Of a stretch of DNA of 64,000 nucleotides, positions 40,248-49,835 are shown one piece after another. The DNA comes from Glycomyces harbinensis (GTDB taxonomy: Bacteria; Actinomycetota; Actinomycetes; Mycobacteriales; Micromonosporaceae). Both the position numbers and the translations under genes were made by a program. Within the stretch, counting starts at the first letter, position 1; each line of letters starts with the position of its first letter. The DNA lies in NCBI RefSeq assembly GCF_900101745.1, contig NZ_FNAD01000005.1:280023-344022 (forward strand), read 5' to 3'. Under the pieces are notes generated by a model. The model was not told the origin of the DNA. It did no database searches and saw only the letters and a program-made list of their open reading frames with translations.

Positions 40248-40649
40248 ATGCCCGCTGCGAAACAGGCACCGGAGCGGCTGCGCGTTCCCCACCAGTCCGG
40301 GGCGCCCGGTCAGGTCCGCCGGTGGCTGCGGGACGCGCTCCCCGACCTCCCCGAAGAAGTCCGCGACGACCTGCTGGTGTGCGCGACCGAGCTGGTCTCC
40401 AACGCGGTGCGCCACGCCCGGCCGCTGCCGGGCGGGGACCTGTGCGTGGTCTACACGCTGGGTTCGGCGGACGTGGAGGTCCGCGTGGTCGACGGCGGCT
40501 CGCGCACGCACCCGCACGTCTGCGCGGTGAACCTGGACTCGGCGCACGGGCGGGGCATGTTCATAGTGTCCAAACTGTCCACCGACTGGGGCGCGCGAAC
40601 CCTCGGCGACGGCACCCAGGAAGTCTGGGCCCGCATCCCGCTCCGCTGA
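40248..40649 (+). CDS. Anti-sigma-like histidine-kinase-type ATPase
   Basis: The 133-aa single-domain ATP-binding protein of the RsbW/SpoIIAB group has the N box ATELVSNAVRHARP, the G1 region VRVVDGGSRTHP and the HGRGMFIVSKLS lid. Such proteins in actinomycetes bind anti-anti-sigma factors or act as switch kinases in signalling. No partner gene is adjacent. A strong ribosome binding site (GAAGGAAGGGGG) precedes ATG 40248. Confidence 0.88.
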   Translation: MPAAKQAPERLRVPHQSGAPGQVRRWLRDALPDLPEEVRDDLLVCATELVSNAVRHARPLPGGDLCVVYTLGSADVEVRVVDGGSRTHPHVCAVNLDSAHGRGMFIVSKLSTDWGARTLGDGTQEVWARIPLR

Positions 40650-40696
40650 CCGGGCTGCGATCCGCACCTCACCGGCTCGCCGCAACCCCCGGAATG

Positions 40697-40730
40697 TGAT
40701 ACCCCCGCGCCACCCTTGTGCCGGGGGCCC
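40697..40730 (+). repeat. CCCCCG/CGGGGG intergenic repeat, copy 2
   Basis: CCCCCG at 40702 and CGGGGG at 40722 flank CACCCTTGTG-type sequence, as in copies at 21537 and 40810. The TGTCGG head seen in those copies is degenerate here (TGTGATA). Confidence 0.45.
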
Positions 40731-40809
40731 GGAGCACGGCCGCCCGCACCGCATGGGGCTGCCCGCGATCGGACCGTCGGTCCGAAGACGCGCCGCCGCC
40801 GTCCGGGAT

Positions 40810-40843
40810 CGTCGGACCCCCGTGGCACCCTCGAATCGGGGGC
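40810..40843 (+). repeat. CCCCCG/CGGGGG intergenic repeat, copy 3
   Basis: CGTCGGACCCCCGTGGCACC continues to CGGGGG at 40837-40842. It lies 75 bases upstream of the GT87 gene and could serve it as a promoter or as an upstream terminator. Similarity with copy 1 is nearly base for base over the first 24 positions. Confidence 0.5.
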
Positions 40844-40917
40844 GCTGCGATCCGCGCCCGCATGGCGCCCGGCCCTGCCCTCAATCCGGATTCGACCGGC
40901 CGCCGTACGCTGTCCGG

Positions 40918-42258
40918 GTGTCCAACCGCCCGCTCATCATCGACCTCGCCTTCTACTCCCTGGCCGCGCTCTTCGCGGGCGCGACCGCGCTGTGGACGAC
41001 CCTCGACTCGCACGCCCAGTGGGGCGCGATCGCGTTCGGCGGCTACCTCCCGGCGGCCGTCTGCGCCGCGATCCTCCTGACCCAGCCGGGCGCGGTCTGG
41101 CGCCGCAGGGCCATCGTCGCCGGGGCCACCGCGGTCGCCGTCGCCGCGATCCCCTTGGTGTTCATGGCGATCGACCGCGCCGCGGGCGTCAGCGGACGGG
41201 CCCAGGAGGAAGTCCTCGTGGTCGAGGCCTCCGGCACGCGGCTGCTGGAGACCGGCAGCCCCTACCTCCGCGCCGACTCGATCGCCGCGCTCCCCGAACC
41301 CCTGCTCGGCTACAACCCCTACCAGCCGGGCATGGCCGTCTTCGGCATCCCGGCCGCGCTCCTCGGCGAGCACTGGTGGACCGACGCCCGCGTCTACTTC
41401 CTCCTCGCCGCGGCCGCGTGCGCGTACGCGGCCGTCCGGCTCCTGCGCGGCGGCGGTGCGCTCCAGGGCGCTGCCGTCGAGGGCGGCGCACTCGAAGCCG
41501 CCGGCGCGGGCAAGGGCCCGCTGCTGCGCGCCGTGCAGGCCACGTTCGTCTTCCCGGTGTGCGCGTTGACGTTCGCGACCGGCGGCGACGACATGCCGGT
41601 GGTCGCGCTCATGGTCCTCGCGCTCGCCCTGGCCCACCGCGAGCGGTCCTTCGGGGCGGGCCTGGCGGTCGGCGCGGCGGCCTCGCTCAAGCTGTTCGCC
41701 TGGCCGGTCGCCGTGGTCCTGGCGTTCCTCTTGTGGCGCAACGGGAACCTGCGCCGCTACCTCGGCGGGTTCGCCCTGCCGGTGGCGGTGACGATGCTGC
41801 CGGTCCTGGCGACCGATGCGCGAGGGTTCTTCGACAACGTGATCGCGTTCGGGCTCGGCCACGGCGTCGTCACCTCGCCGGCGCAGTCGCCGCTGCCCGG
41901 ATTCCTCATCGCCGAGCACGTTCCGGGCGGCGACCTGATCGCCCCGGCGCTGCTGGGCCTGGCGGCCGTCGTGATCGCGTGGCTGCTGTGGACGCGCCCG
42001 CCGGCGTCGGCGGCGTCCGCGGCGATGTGGTGCGTCGCGGGGCTCTCGGCGGCGTTCCTGCTCATGCCCTCGACGCGCTTCGGGTACCTGCTGTACCCGG
42101 TGGTGCTGCTGGGCTGGTGGCTGCCGCTGCGCGACGCGATCGCGGGCTCGGCCGTCGGCACGCTGTTCACGGGGCTCCCCGTGGACGACGAGGTGGTCGA
42201 CGACCTCGAGCACGAGACCGGCCCCGGCCCCTCGCTCGCGGTCGAGTGGTGGCGCTGA
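40918..42258 (+). CDS. GT87-like polytopic membrane protein
   Basis: The 446-aa membrane protein has about ten transmembrane segments and the layout of the DUF2029/GT87 mannosyltransferases that use polyprenyl-phosphate sugars. A first extracytoplasmic loop carries GSPYLRADSIAALPEPLLGY, and later come NPYQPGM, SLKLFAWPVAVVLAFLLWRN and the conserved STRFGYLLYPVV near the end. The usual catalytic Asp of the first loop is not obvious. GTG 40918 immediately precedes the first helix (LIIDLAFYSLAALFAGATAL). The C-terminal tail is acidic. A sugar transferase role is inferred. Confidence 0.7.
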   Translation: MSNRPLIIDLAFYSLAALFAGATALWTTLDSHAQWGAIAFGGYLPAAVCAAILLTQPGAVWRRRAIVAGATAVAVAAIPLVFMAIDRAAGVSGRAQEEVLVVEASGTRLLETGSPYLRADSIAALPEPLLGYNPYQPGMAVFGIPAALLGEHWWTDARVYFLLAAAACAYAAVRLLRGGGALQGAAVEGGALEAAGAGKGPLLRAVQATFVFPVCALTFATGGDDMPVVALMVLALALAHRERSFGAGLAVGAAASLKLFAWPVAVVLAFLLWRNGNLRRYLGGFALPVAVTMLPVLATDARGFFDNVIAFGLGHGVVTSPAQSPLPGFLIAEHVPGGDLIAPALLGLAAVVIAWLLWTRPPASAASAAMWCVAGLSAAFLLMPSTRFGYLLYPVVLLGWWLPLRDAIAGSAVGTLFTGLPVDDEVVDDLEHETGPGPSLAVEWWR

Positions 42259-42444
42259 CGGAGGGCGGCGCCGCACCCGTTCGGGTGACATATCGGCCCG
42301 GCGGGCCGGTTCTTGTCGCACCCCCGCGGCATTGTGGACGCCACGGTCCCCTCTGGGAGGGTGGGGGCTGGGGACGGCCGTTGCTCTAACCGTTAGTAGG
42401 GGAACCGCAGGCGGGAGAGCGGCCGGGGCGGGCGGTTCGGGCTC

Positions 42445-43908
42445 CTACACGGCCATGTCGACGAAGCGCGAGAGGTGCAGCTGGGCCGCGACGGTGATCG
42501 TGTCCGTCGCGCCGTTGCGGTGCTTGGCGACGATGAAGTCGGCCTCGCCCGCGCGCGGGGACTCCTTGTCGTAGTAGTCCTCGCGGTGCAGGAGGATGAC
42601 CACGTCGGCGTCCTGCTCCAGCGAACCGGACTCGCGCAGGTCCGACAGCTGCGGGCGCTTGTCGGTGCGCTGCTCGGGCCCGCGGTTGAGCTGGGCGACC
42701 GCGATCACCGGGCACTGCACTTCCTTGGCCAGCAGCTTGAGCCCGCGGCTGATCTCCGAGACCTCCTGCTGGCGCGACTCGGTCTTCTTCGGCGAGGTCA
42801 TCAGCTGCAGGTAGTCGACCACGATGAGCTTGAGGTCGTGGCGCTGCTTGAGGCGCCGGGCCTTGGCCCGGATCTCCATCATGGTCATCGACGCGGTGTC
42901 GTCGACGAACAGCGGCGCCTCGGAGATGTCGCCCATGCGCTTGGCCAGGCGCGTCCAGTCGTCGTCGGACAGGTCGCCCGACCGCAGGACGTGCATCGGC
43001 ACCCGCGTCTCGGCGCTCAAGAGCCGCATGACGATCTCGAGCTTGCTCATCTCGAGGCTGAACAAGGCCGCGGCGTGGCGGTGGTGGAGCGAGGCGTGCC
43101 GCATGAAGTCCATGGCGGCGGTCGACTTGCCGGCGCCGGGGCGGCCGGCGACGATGATGAGCTGCCCGGCCTGGAGGCCCGAGAGCAGCCGGTCGAGGTC
43201 GGCGAAGCCGGTCGGGATGCCGGTCATGAGGCCCTGGCTGGCGCCGATCGCCTCGATCTCGTCCATCGCGGGCTGCAGGAGGTCCGACAGCACCGCGAAG
43301 TCCTCGCTCTGGCGGTTGTCCGTGACCTCGTACACCGCCTGCTGGGCGAGGTCGACCAGGTCGTCGATGTCGCGCCCGCCCTGGCCGCCGCCGTAGCCGT
43401 ACTGGACCACTTTGGTCCCGGCCTCGATGAGGCGGCGCAGGATCGCCTTCTCCTTGACGATCTTCGCGTAGTACCCGGCGTTCGCGGCCGTGGGCACCGC
43501 GTTGAGCAGGTCGTGCAGGTACGGGCCGCCGCCGATCTTGGCGAGGTCGCCGGAGTCGGCGAGGGCCGCGGCGATCGTCACCGCGTCGGCCGGCTCGCCG
43601 TTGCCGAACTTGTCGATGACCGCGTCGAAGATCATGCCGTGGGCGGGCTTGTAGAAGTCGCCCTGGCCGAGGACCTCGATGACGTCGGCGATCGCGTCCT
43701 TGCTCATGAGCATGCCGCCGAGGACCGACATCTCGGCCTGGAGGTCCTGGGGCGGGGTGCGCTCATAGGTGCGGGCGCCGCCGCCCCCACCTCCTCCACC
43801 GCCGCCGCTGAAGGGGTCCTCGGGCGGGGAGTCGAAATAGGAACCGCCGGATCCGTTCGCGCCGTTCGCACGTCGCGAGAAGGCACCTTCCGTCGACACG
43901 TCGGTCAT
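42445..43908 (-). CDS. dnaB: Replicative DNA helicase DnaB
   Basis: The 487-aa hexameric helicase unwinds DNA at the fork. After a Gly-rich N-terminal tail (a run of ten Gly near residue 40) come the N-terminal domain (about 55-160) and the RecA-like domain with Walker A VAGRPGAGKSTAAMDF, Walker B KLIVVDYLQLM and the DLRESGSLEQDADVV switch. There is no intein, unlike many mycobacterial DnaB. ATG 43908 is the start. A dense array of DnaA boxes lies 110-190 bases upstream. The nearby rplI-rpsR-ssb-rpsF group is on the same strand but separated by a plus-strand membrane gene. Confidence 0.95.
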   Translation of the reverse strand: MTDVSTEGAFSRRANGANGSGGSYFDSPPEDPFSGGGGGGGGGGARTYERTPPQDLQAEMSVLGGMLMSKDAIADVIEVLGQGDFYKPAHGMIFDAVIDKFGNGEPADAVTIAAALADSGDLAKIGGGPYLHDLLNAVPTAANAGYYAKIVKEKAILRRLIEAGTKVVQYGYGGGQGGRDIDDLVDLAQQAVYEVTDNRQSEDFAVLSDLLQPAMDEIEAIGASQGLMTGIPTGFADLDRLLSGLQAGQLIIVAGRPGAGKSTAAMDFMRHASLHHRHAAALFSLEMSKLEIVMRLLSAETRVPMHVLRSGDLSDDDWTRLAKRMGDISEAPLFVDDTASMTMMEIRAKARRLKQRHDLKLIVVDYLQLMTSPKKTESRQQEVSEISRGLKLLAKEVQCPVIAVAQLNRGPEQRTDKRPQLSDLRESGSLEQDADVVILLHREDYYDKESPRAGEADFIVAKHRNGATDTITVAAQLHLSRFVDMAV

Positions 43909-44018
43909 GCCGTCACCCCCTCGGTCACCGTGCGTTCACTGTGAATGTACCGCCTGCATCCGACAGAACGGCGGCGTCAATGACGCTATGTCGCCCCGGG
44001 CACGGTTGCAAACGGGTC

Positions 44019-44094
44019 TGTGGACAACCTGTGGACAAAGCTGTGGATAACCTGTGGATAACTAGGCCCGGGCCTGTGGACAACCTGTGGACAA
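44019..44094 (+). promoter_or_regulatory. Array of six DnaA boxes
   Basis: Six exact boxes occur in one orientation: TGTGGACAA at 44019, 44030, 44075 and 44086, and TGTGGATAA at 44042 and 44053 (reverse complements TTGTCCACA and TTATCCACA). Starts are 11, 12, 11, 22 and 11 bases apart, so all lie on nearly the same face of the helix. The array is between dnaB and a divergent gene. It may control dnaB, titrate DnaA, or be part of a replication origin. Confidence 0.85.
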
Positions 44095-44231
44095 GAAGGT
44101 GATCCGGGCTCGGATCAGGGGCGTCAGCAGGGGCGGCGCCGTCCACCGCCTGTGGACGGAAATTCGTTCGTGCCAACTTGCCACTACAGTGGTGGACGAC
44201 CCCCGGCACGGATCAGAGGAGAGTGCGGCGC

Positions 44232-44621
44232 ATGACCGCTCCCCAGCGCCCCGAGCGCAGGCCCCGTCTCGACCCCGACGGCGACGACCGGCCCGGCGAG
44301 CGCGCGTTCACCCCGACGTTGCTGGTGACCCTCGCCTGGTACGCCGTGCCCGCGGTGGTCTACCTGACGTGGGTGCTGTCGCAGGCGCCGGTCGACGCGA
44401 AGTGCGCCGAGACGGGCTGCACGGCGGCGGGCCGGATCGGCGCGGCGGTCGCCGGCGGCTGGGCCTGGACGCTGTCGTCGCTGACGGCGAGCCTGCTGGT
44501 GGCGGTGCTGCTGCGGCTGCCGCGGGCCGGGTGGCGCGCGGGCGTGGCCGGATCGGCCGCGGCGATCCTCGGCGCGGGCCTGGTGACGGTGGTGCTGCGG
44601 ACGGCCGGCTGGGTCATCTGA
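44232..44621 (+). CDS. Small membrane protein of unknown function
   Basis: The 129-aa protein has a polar, Arg/Asp-rich N-terminus (1-27) and three transmembrane helices: about 30-50 (LLVTLAWYAVPAVVYLTWVL), 70-92 and 100-125. Two Cys (KCAETGC) lie in the loop after TM1 and could form a disulfide outside the cell. It is divergent from dnaB and convergent with rplI, so it interrupts the otherwise common rpsF-to-dnaB order. No family recognised. ATG 44232 is preceded by GAGGAGAG. Confidence 0.75.
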   Translation: MTAPQRPERRPRLDPDGDDRPGERAFTPTLLVTLAWYAVPAVVYLTWVLSQAPVDAKCAETGCTAAGRIGAAVAGGWAWTLSSLTASLLVAVLLRLPRAGWRAGVAGSAAAILGAGLVTVVLRTAGWVI

Positions 44622-44664
44622 GGCCCCGCGAGGATTCACCCCGAAGAGGGAACGGACATGAACA

Positions 44665-44694
44665 GGGCCCGCGACCGTCGCCGGTCGCGGGCCC
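44665..44694. terminator. Terminator between rplI and the membrane gene
   Basis: Perfect 12-bp arms (44665-44676 and 44683-44694) with a six-base loop lie between two convergent genes and could stop transcription from both sides. Confidence 0.8.
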
Positions 44695-44706
44695 CGTCGG
44701 GTCCCA

Positions 44707-45168
44707 CTACTTCTTGCGGCGCTTGGCCGGCGTGACCTGAAGCTTGAACTTCGCGGTCACCTCCGGGTGCAGCTTCACGGCGATGTCGTAGGTGCCGATC
44801 GACTTGATGGCCGAGGCCAGCTCGACGCGGCGGCGGTCGATCTTCGGACCCCCGGCCTCGTCGACGGCCTTCACCACGTCGGCGGCGGTGATCGAGCCGA
44901 AGAGGCGGTCCCCGTTGCCCGTGCGGGCGACGATGTGGGCGTCCGTCTGCTTCAGCTTGTCGGCCACCGAGCGGGCCTGGTCCAGGTCGTTGATCTGGCG
45001 GGCCGCACGGGCGCGCTGGATCGAGTCGACTTCCTTCTGACCGCCCTTGGTCCAGGCGATCGCCAGGCCCTGCGGCAGCAGGTAGTTGCGCCCGTAACCG
45101 GGCTTGACCTCGACCACGTCACCGGCCGAGCCGAGGTTGGGCACCTCATGAGTCAGGATGATCTTCAT
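44707..45168 (-). CDS. rplI: 50S ribosomal protein L9
   Basis: The 153-aa L9 has the conserved N-terminal MKIILTHEVPNLGSAGDVVE and PGYGRNYLLPQGLAIAWTK, a long connecting helix and the C-terminal domain (RLFGSITAADVVKAVDEAGG, HPEVTAKFKLQVTP). It binds 23S rRNA near the L1 stalk. It is the last gene of the rpsF-ssb-rpsR-rplI operon, 15 bases after rpsR, with GGAAGGAGCG as ribosome binding site. A strong terminator follows. Confidence 0.97.
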   Translation of the reverse strand: MKIILTHEVPNLGSAGDVVEVKPGYGRNYLLPQGLAIAWTKGGQKEVDSIQRARAARQINDLDQARSVADKLKQTDAHIVARTGNGDRLFGSITAADVVKAVDEAGGPKIDRRRVELASAIKSIGTYDIAVKLHPEVTAKFKLQVTPAKRRKK

Positions 45169-45183
45169 AAGCGCGCTCCTTCC

Positions 45184-45429
45184 TTATCGGGTCTGGCTGG
45201 TGTACGGGAGCAGGGCCATCTCGCGGGCGTTCTTGACGGCCGCGGCGATCTGGCGCTGCTGCTGGGTGGTCACGCCGGTCACTCGGCGGGCACGGATCTT
45301 GCCGCGGTCGGAGATGAACTTCCGCAGCAGCGCCGTGTCCTTGTAGTCGACGTACTCGATACCCTCTTTTTCAAGCGGGTTCGGCTTCTTCTTCGGCTTC
45401 CGCAGGGGAGCCGATTTCGGGTTGGCCAT
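45184..45429 (-). CDS. rpsR: 30S ribosomal protein S18
   Basis: The 81-aa S18 begins [20 protein letters not shown] and has the conserved [20 protein letters not shown] and [20 protein letters not shown]. There are no CxxC zinc motifs, so it is the zinc-independent (C-) form; many actinomycetes also encode a zinc-binding paralogue elsewhere. It lies between ssb (45-base gap) and rplI. Confidence 0.97.
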   Translation of the reverse strand: MANPKSAPLRKPKKKPNPLEKEGIEYVDYKDTALLRKFISDRGKIRARRVTGVTTQQQRQIAAAVKNAREMALLPYTSQTR

Positions 45430-45474
45430 GTGTTGTCTTGCCTCTTAATCGAGATCGTTCCGGGGCTGGCCCGG

Positions 45475-45987
45475 TTAGAACGGCGGGTCCTCGTCGAAGC
45501 CCGCGTTGCCGGCGGGAGCGCCGGCAGGGGCGGCCGAGGCCCAAGGGTCGTCAGGTGCCGATCCGCCGCCGGAGGAGTTGCCGCCGCCCCCGAAGGAACG
45601 ACCGCCTCCGCCGCCGGAACCGCTGCCGGACTTGTTGAGCTTCGCGGTGGAAAAACGCAGCGCGGGGCCGACTTCCTCGACGTCGAGCTCGTACACAGTG
45701 CGCTTCTCGCCCTCGCGGGTCTCGTAGCTGCGCTGCTTGAGCCTGCCCTGCACGATCACGCGGGTACCGCGCGACAGCGACTCGGCGACGTTCTCGGCGT
45801 ACTGGCGCCAGACGCTGCAGGTGAGGAACAGGGCCTCACCGTCTTTCCACGCGTTCGTCTCTCTGTCGAACGCACGCGGCGTCGATGCGATACGGAACTT
45901 CGCGACGGCGGCACCGGACGGCGTGTAACGCAGTTCGGGGTCGTCGACGAGGTTGCCGATAACCGTGATGACTGTCTCTCCTGCCAT
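45475..45987 (-). CDS. ssb: Single-stranded DNA-binding protein
   Basis: The 170-aa SSB has an N-terminal OB fold (residues 3-110; [40 protein letters not shown]) and a Gly/Ser-rich linker. The acidic C-terminal tip ends FDEDPPF, the docking site for partner replication and repair proteins. It is cotranscribed with rpsF and rpsR. ATG 45987 is the usual start. Confidence 0.96.
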   Translation of the reverse strand: MAGETVITVIGNLVDDPELRYTPSGAAVAKFRIASTPRAFDRETNAWKDGEALFLTCSVWRQYAENVAESLSRGTRVIVQGRLKQRSYETREGEKRTVYELDVEEVGPALRFSTAKLNKSGSGSGGGGGRSFGGGGNSSGGGSAPDDPWASAAPAGAPAGNAGFDEDPPF

Positions 45988-46025
45988 GACCTATTCTCCT
46001 CAGGTCTCGCAGTTGCTAGGTCGGG

Positions 46026-46316
46026 TTACCGAAGCTCCGGTCGCAGCACCTTGGCCCGCAGGACCGACTCGCTGAGTCGCATCTGACGGTCCATCTCAGC
46101 GACGGGACCGGGTTCGGACTGCAGGTCGACGACGGCGTAGACGCCCTCGTTGCTCTTGTTGATCTCATAGGCGAGACGGCGCCGGCCCCAGACGTCGATC
46201 TTGTCGACGGCTCCCCCGGCGTCCTTGACGCCCTTCAGGAACTTGTCCAGAGTCGGGCTGACCTGGCTTTCCTCGAGATTCGGTTCGAGGATCACCATGA
46301 CTTCGTAATGCCGCAA
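46026..46316 (-). CDS. rpsF: 30S ribosomal protein S6
   Basis: The 96-aa S6 reads [20 protein letters not shown] and [20 protein letters not shown], the complete ferredoxin-like fold. The start is TTG 46316, read as Met; GGTGGAGCG lies five bases upstream, and all upstream in-frame codons lie outside the conserved fold. It is the first gene of the operon. The 250 bases upstream, shared with the divergent fumarase gene, should hold its promoter. Confidence 0.95.
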   Translation of the reverse strand: MRHYEVMVILEPNLEESQVSPTLDKFLKGVKDAGGAVDKIDVWGRRRLAYEINKSNEGVYAVVDLQSEPGPVAEMDRQMRLSESVLRAKVLRPELR

Positions 46317-46570
46317 GATCGCTCCACCCCCTTTGGTCTCAACGGCTGCGGTCTCTCCGCAGCAGGAGGAATCACTTGCGCGTGCCGCGCCGGGCCCGAG
46401 TCGGGTCCGGTGGCGGACAACCGCGCAATCGTACCTGCTTACAGGCGGTGCGTCTGCATCGCGCCGCCTGTGTGTGACGCTACCTTCCGGGTCCGACACT
46501 CCAGGGCCCGACACCGCCTGAGCTTCGCCTCACCTCGGGGCCGGCCGCGCCCCGCGCTAAGTTGGAACGC

Positions 46571-48232
<1,662 letters not shown>

Positions 48233-48246
48233 CGGGCGCCGCCCGA

Positions 48247-48269
48247 CCCGGCCCGGCGGCCGGGCCGGG
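48247..48269 (+). terminator. Terminator after fumarase
   Basis: Ten-base-pair G/C arms (48247-48256 and 48260-48269) with a three-base loop begin 15 bases after the fumarase stop, immediately before the next gene's ribosome binding site. Confidence 0.65.
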
Positions 48270-48290
48270 CCGTCTCCGGAAAGGGTCCGC

Positions 48291-48692
48291 ATGAAGCTCC
48301 GGTCACCGCTGTGGACGGCCGCGTTCGCCGCTCCCGTCGGCGTCCTCGCGCTGCTCCCGCTGCCGCTGGTCGAACCCGGTGCGAGCTACGCCGATCCCGT
48401 GTTCTGGTACGCGGCGGCGGCCCTGTCCGGCGCCGTCCTGCTCGTCGGCCTCGTCGTGGTGCGCCGCCCCTCCATGGTGATCGAGGGGGACCGGCTGCTC
48501 GTGCGCGGCGCGTACGGCTGGTCGCCGCGAACGGTGCTGGCGGAGGGCGAGCGCTGGGTCGTCGCGGGCGACCGGCTCTGCCTCCAGCGCGGCGACGGCT
48601 CCCTGGAGCGGACCCGCATCGCCAGGCGGATGGTCGACCGGCGCGACTGGGAACGCCTCCGAGCGGCCGTGCCGGTGCTCGACCCGCATTGA
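48291..48692 (+). CDS. Small membrane protein with a PH-like cytoplasmic part
   Basis: The 133-aa protein has two transmembrane helices (about residues 8-26 and 38-58), then a soluble C-terminal half with RPSMVIEGDRLLVRGAYGWS and VVAGDRLCLQRGDGSLERTR. The alternating hydrophobic strands resemble the PH-like domain of DUF3093 or similar actinobacterial proteins, but I cannot assign a family with certainty. ATG 48291 has GAAAGGG upstream. Confidence 0.65.
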   Translation: MKLRSPLWTAAFAAPVGVLALLPLPLVEPGASYADPVFWYAAAALSGAVLLVGLVVVRRPSMVIEGDRLLVRGAYGWSPRTVLAEGERWVVAGDRLCLQRGDGSLERTRIARRMVDRRDWERLRAAVPVLDPH

Positions 48693-49024
48693 GCGGCGCG
48701 GACGCTCGAACCTGCGTTATCCATTGGGCCGCAAGTTTTCTCAGGACTGGGACGAGTCGATTGTCCGGATCGGTGCGCGCGGCCATTTTTCCCTCGACGC
48801 ACGGTGCAACATGGCGCGGCAGTGTGGCCGCAAATGCGGGCATTCGTCAGCGTTTGACGGTGCGATCGGGGTCCTCGAAGGACTGACGTGAAGCCGCATC
48901 AGTGCAGGTAAACGGCAATACGGGAATATCGCGAGACCCCCTCGGCGGCCCCGGCGAGGCTACGCTACCCGAAACCGCACCCATGGGTGCGCCCGCTCCT
49001 GCCTTCCTCCTCACCGGAGCCCCC
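48693..49024. other. Intergenic region, nothing assigned
   Basis: About 330 bases of lower GC (for instance around 48720-48800 and 48895-48940) precede the MHYT gene. No gene, hairpin or known riboswitch was recognised. The in-frame extension of the MHYT gene up to 48902 lacks conservation and is considered untranslated. Confidence 0.4.
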
Positions 49025-49816
49025 ATGATCGAGCACTTCTCCCACGGCTACGTGACCCTCCCGGTCGCCTTCCTCGTCTCCATGACCGGATCGGCCCTCG
49101 GGCTCCTGATGGCGCGCCACGCCCGCCGCCACCAGGAACCGGGACGGCGCCTCCTGTGGCTGTCCGTCGCCGCGTTCGCCATCGGCGGCACCGGCATCTG
49201 GGTCATGCACTTCGTCGCCATGCTCGGCTTCACCGTCACCGACGCGGAGCTCCTGTACGACCCGGGCCTGACCGCGCTCAGCGCCCTCATCGCCGTCGCG
49301 GTGGTCGCCTGCGGCCTGTTCGTGATCGGCCTGGGCCGCTACACGCTGCTGAAGCTCGCGCTCGCGGGCCTGTTCACCGGCGCGGGCGTCGCCGCCATGC
49401 ACTACACGGGCATGGCCGCCGTCAGCGCCGACGTCGAACTCACCCACCGCACCGGCTACGTGATCGCTGCCGTCGCGATCGCCGTCGGCGCCGCCACCAC
49501 CGCGCTGTGGCTCTCGTGGCGGCTCGAGAAGACCGCCGCGATCTGGCTCGCGGCGATCGTGATGGCCCTGGCCGTCAACCTCATGCACTACACGGCCATG
49601 CTCGGCGTCCAGATCGGCGGCGAGACCGTCGAGCAGCCGCACGGCGCCCACTCCATGGACCTCATCTTCCCGATGGCCACGCTCACCGCGATCGTGCTCC
49701 TGGTCCTCATCTTCGCCGTGGTCACCGTGCCCACCGACGAGGAGATGCAGACCGAGGCGCGCATGAGCACGATCGAGCGGGAACTGCGCCCCGGCGCGGA
49801 CCGCAGCTCCCGCTGA
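49025..49816 (+). CDS. MHYT-domain integral membrane sensor
   Basis: The 263-aa protein has seven predicted transmembrane helices and the three MHYT-type motifs: VMHFVAML, AMHYTGMA and LMHYTAML, each at the membrane's outer face. The Met, His and Tyr/Phe are thought to bind copper and sense O2, CO or NO. Unlike many members it has no attached GGDEF, EAL or kinase domain; a short polar tail of 30 residues follows. ATG 49025 has GGAG five bases upstream. Confidence 0.9.
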   Translation: MIEHFSHGYVTLPVAFLVSMTGSALGLLMARHARRHQEPGRRLLWLSVAAFAIGGTGIWVMHFVAMLGFTVTDAELLYDPGLTALSALIAVAVVACGLFVIGLGRYTLLKLALAGLFTGAGVAAMHYTGMAAVSADVELTHRTGYVIAAVAIAVGAATTALWLSWRLEKTAAIWLAAIVMALAVNLMHYTAMLGVQIGGETVEQPHGAHSMDLIFPMATLTAIVLLVLIFAVVTVPTDEEMQTEARMSTIERELRPGADRSSR

Positions 49817-49835
49817 TTCGGCCTGAACCGGGGCC

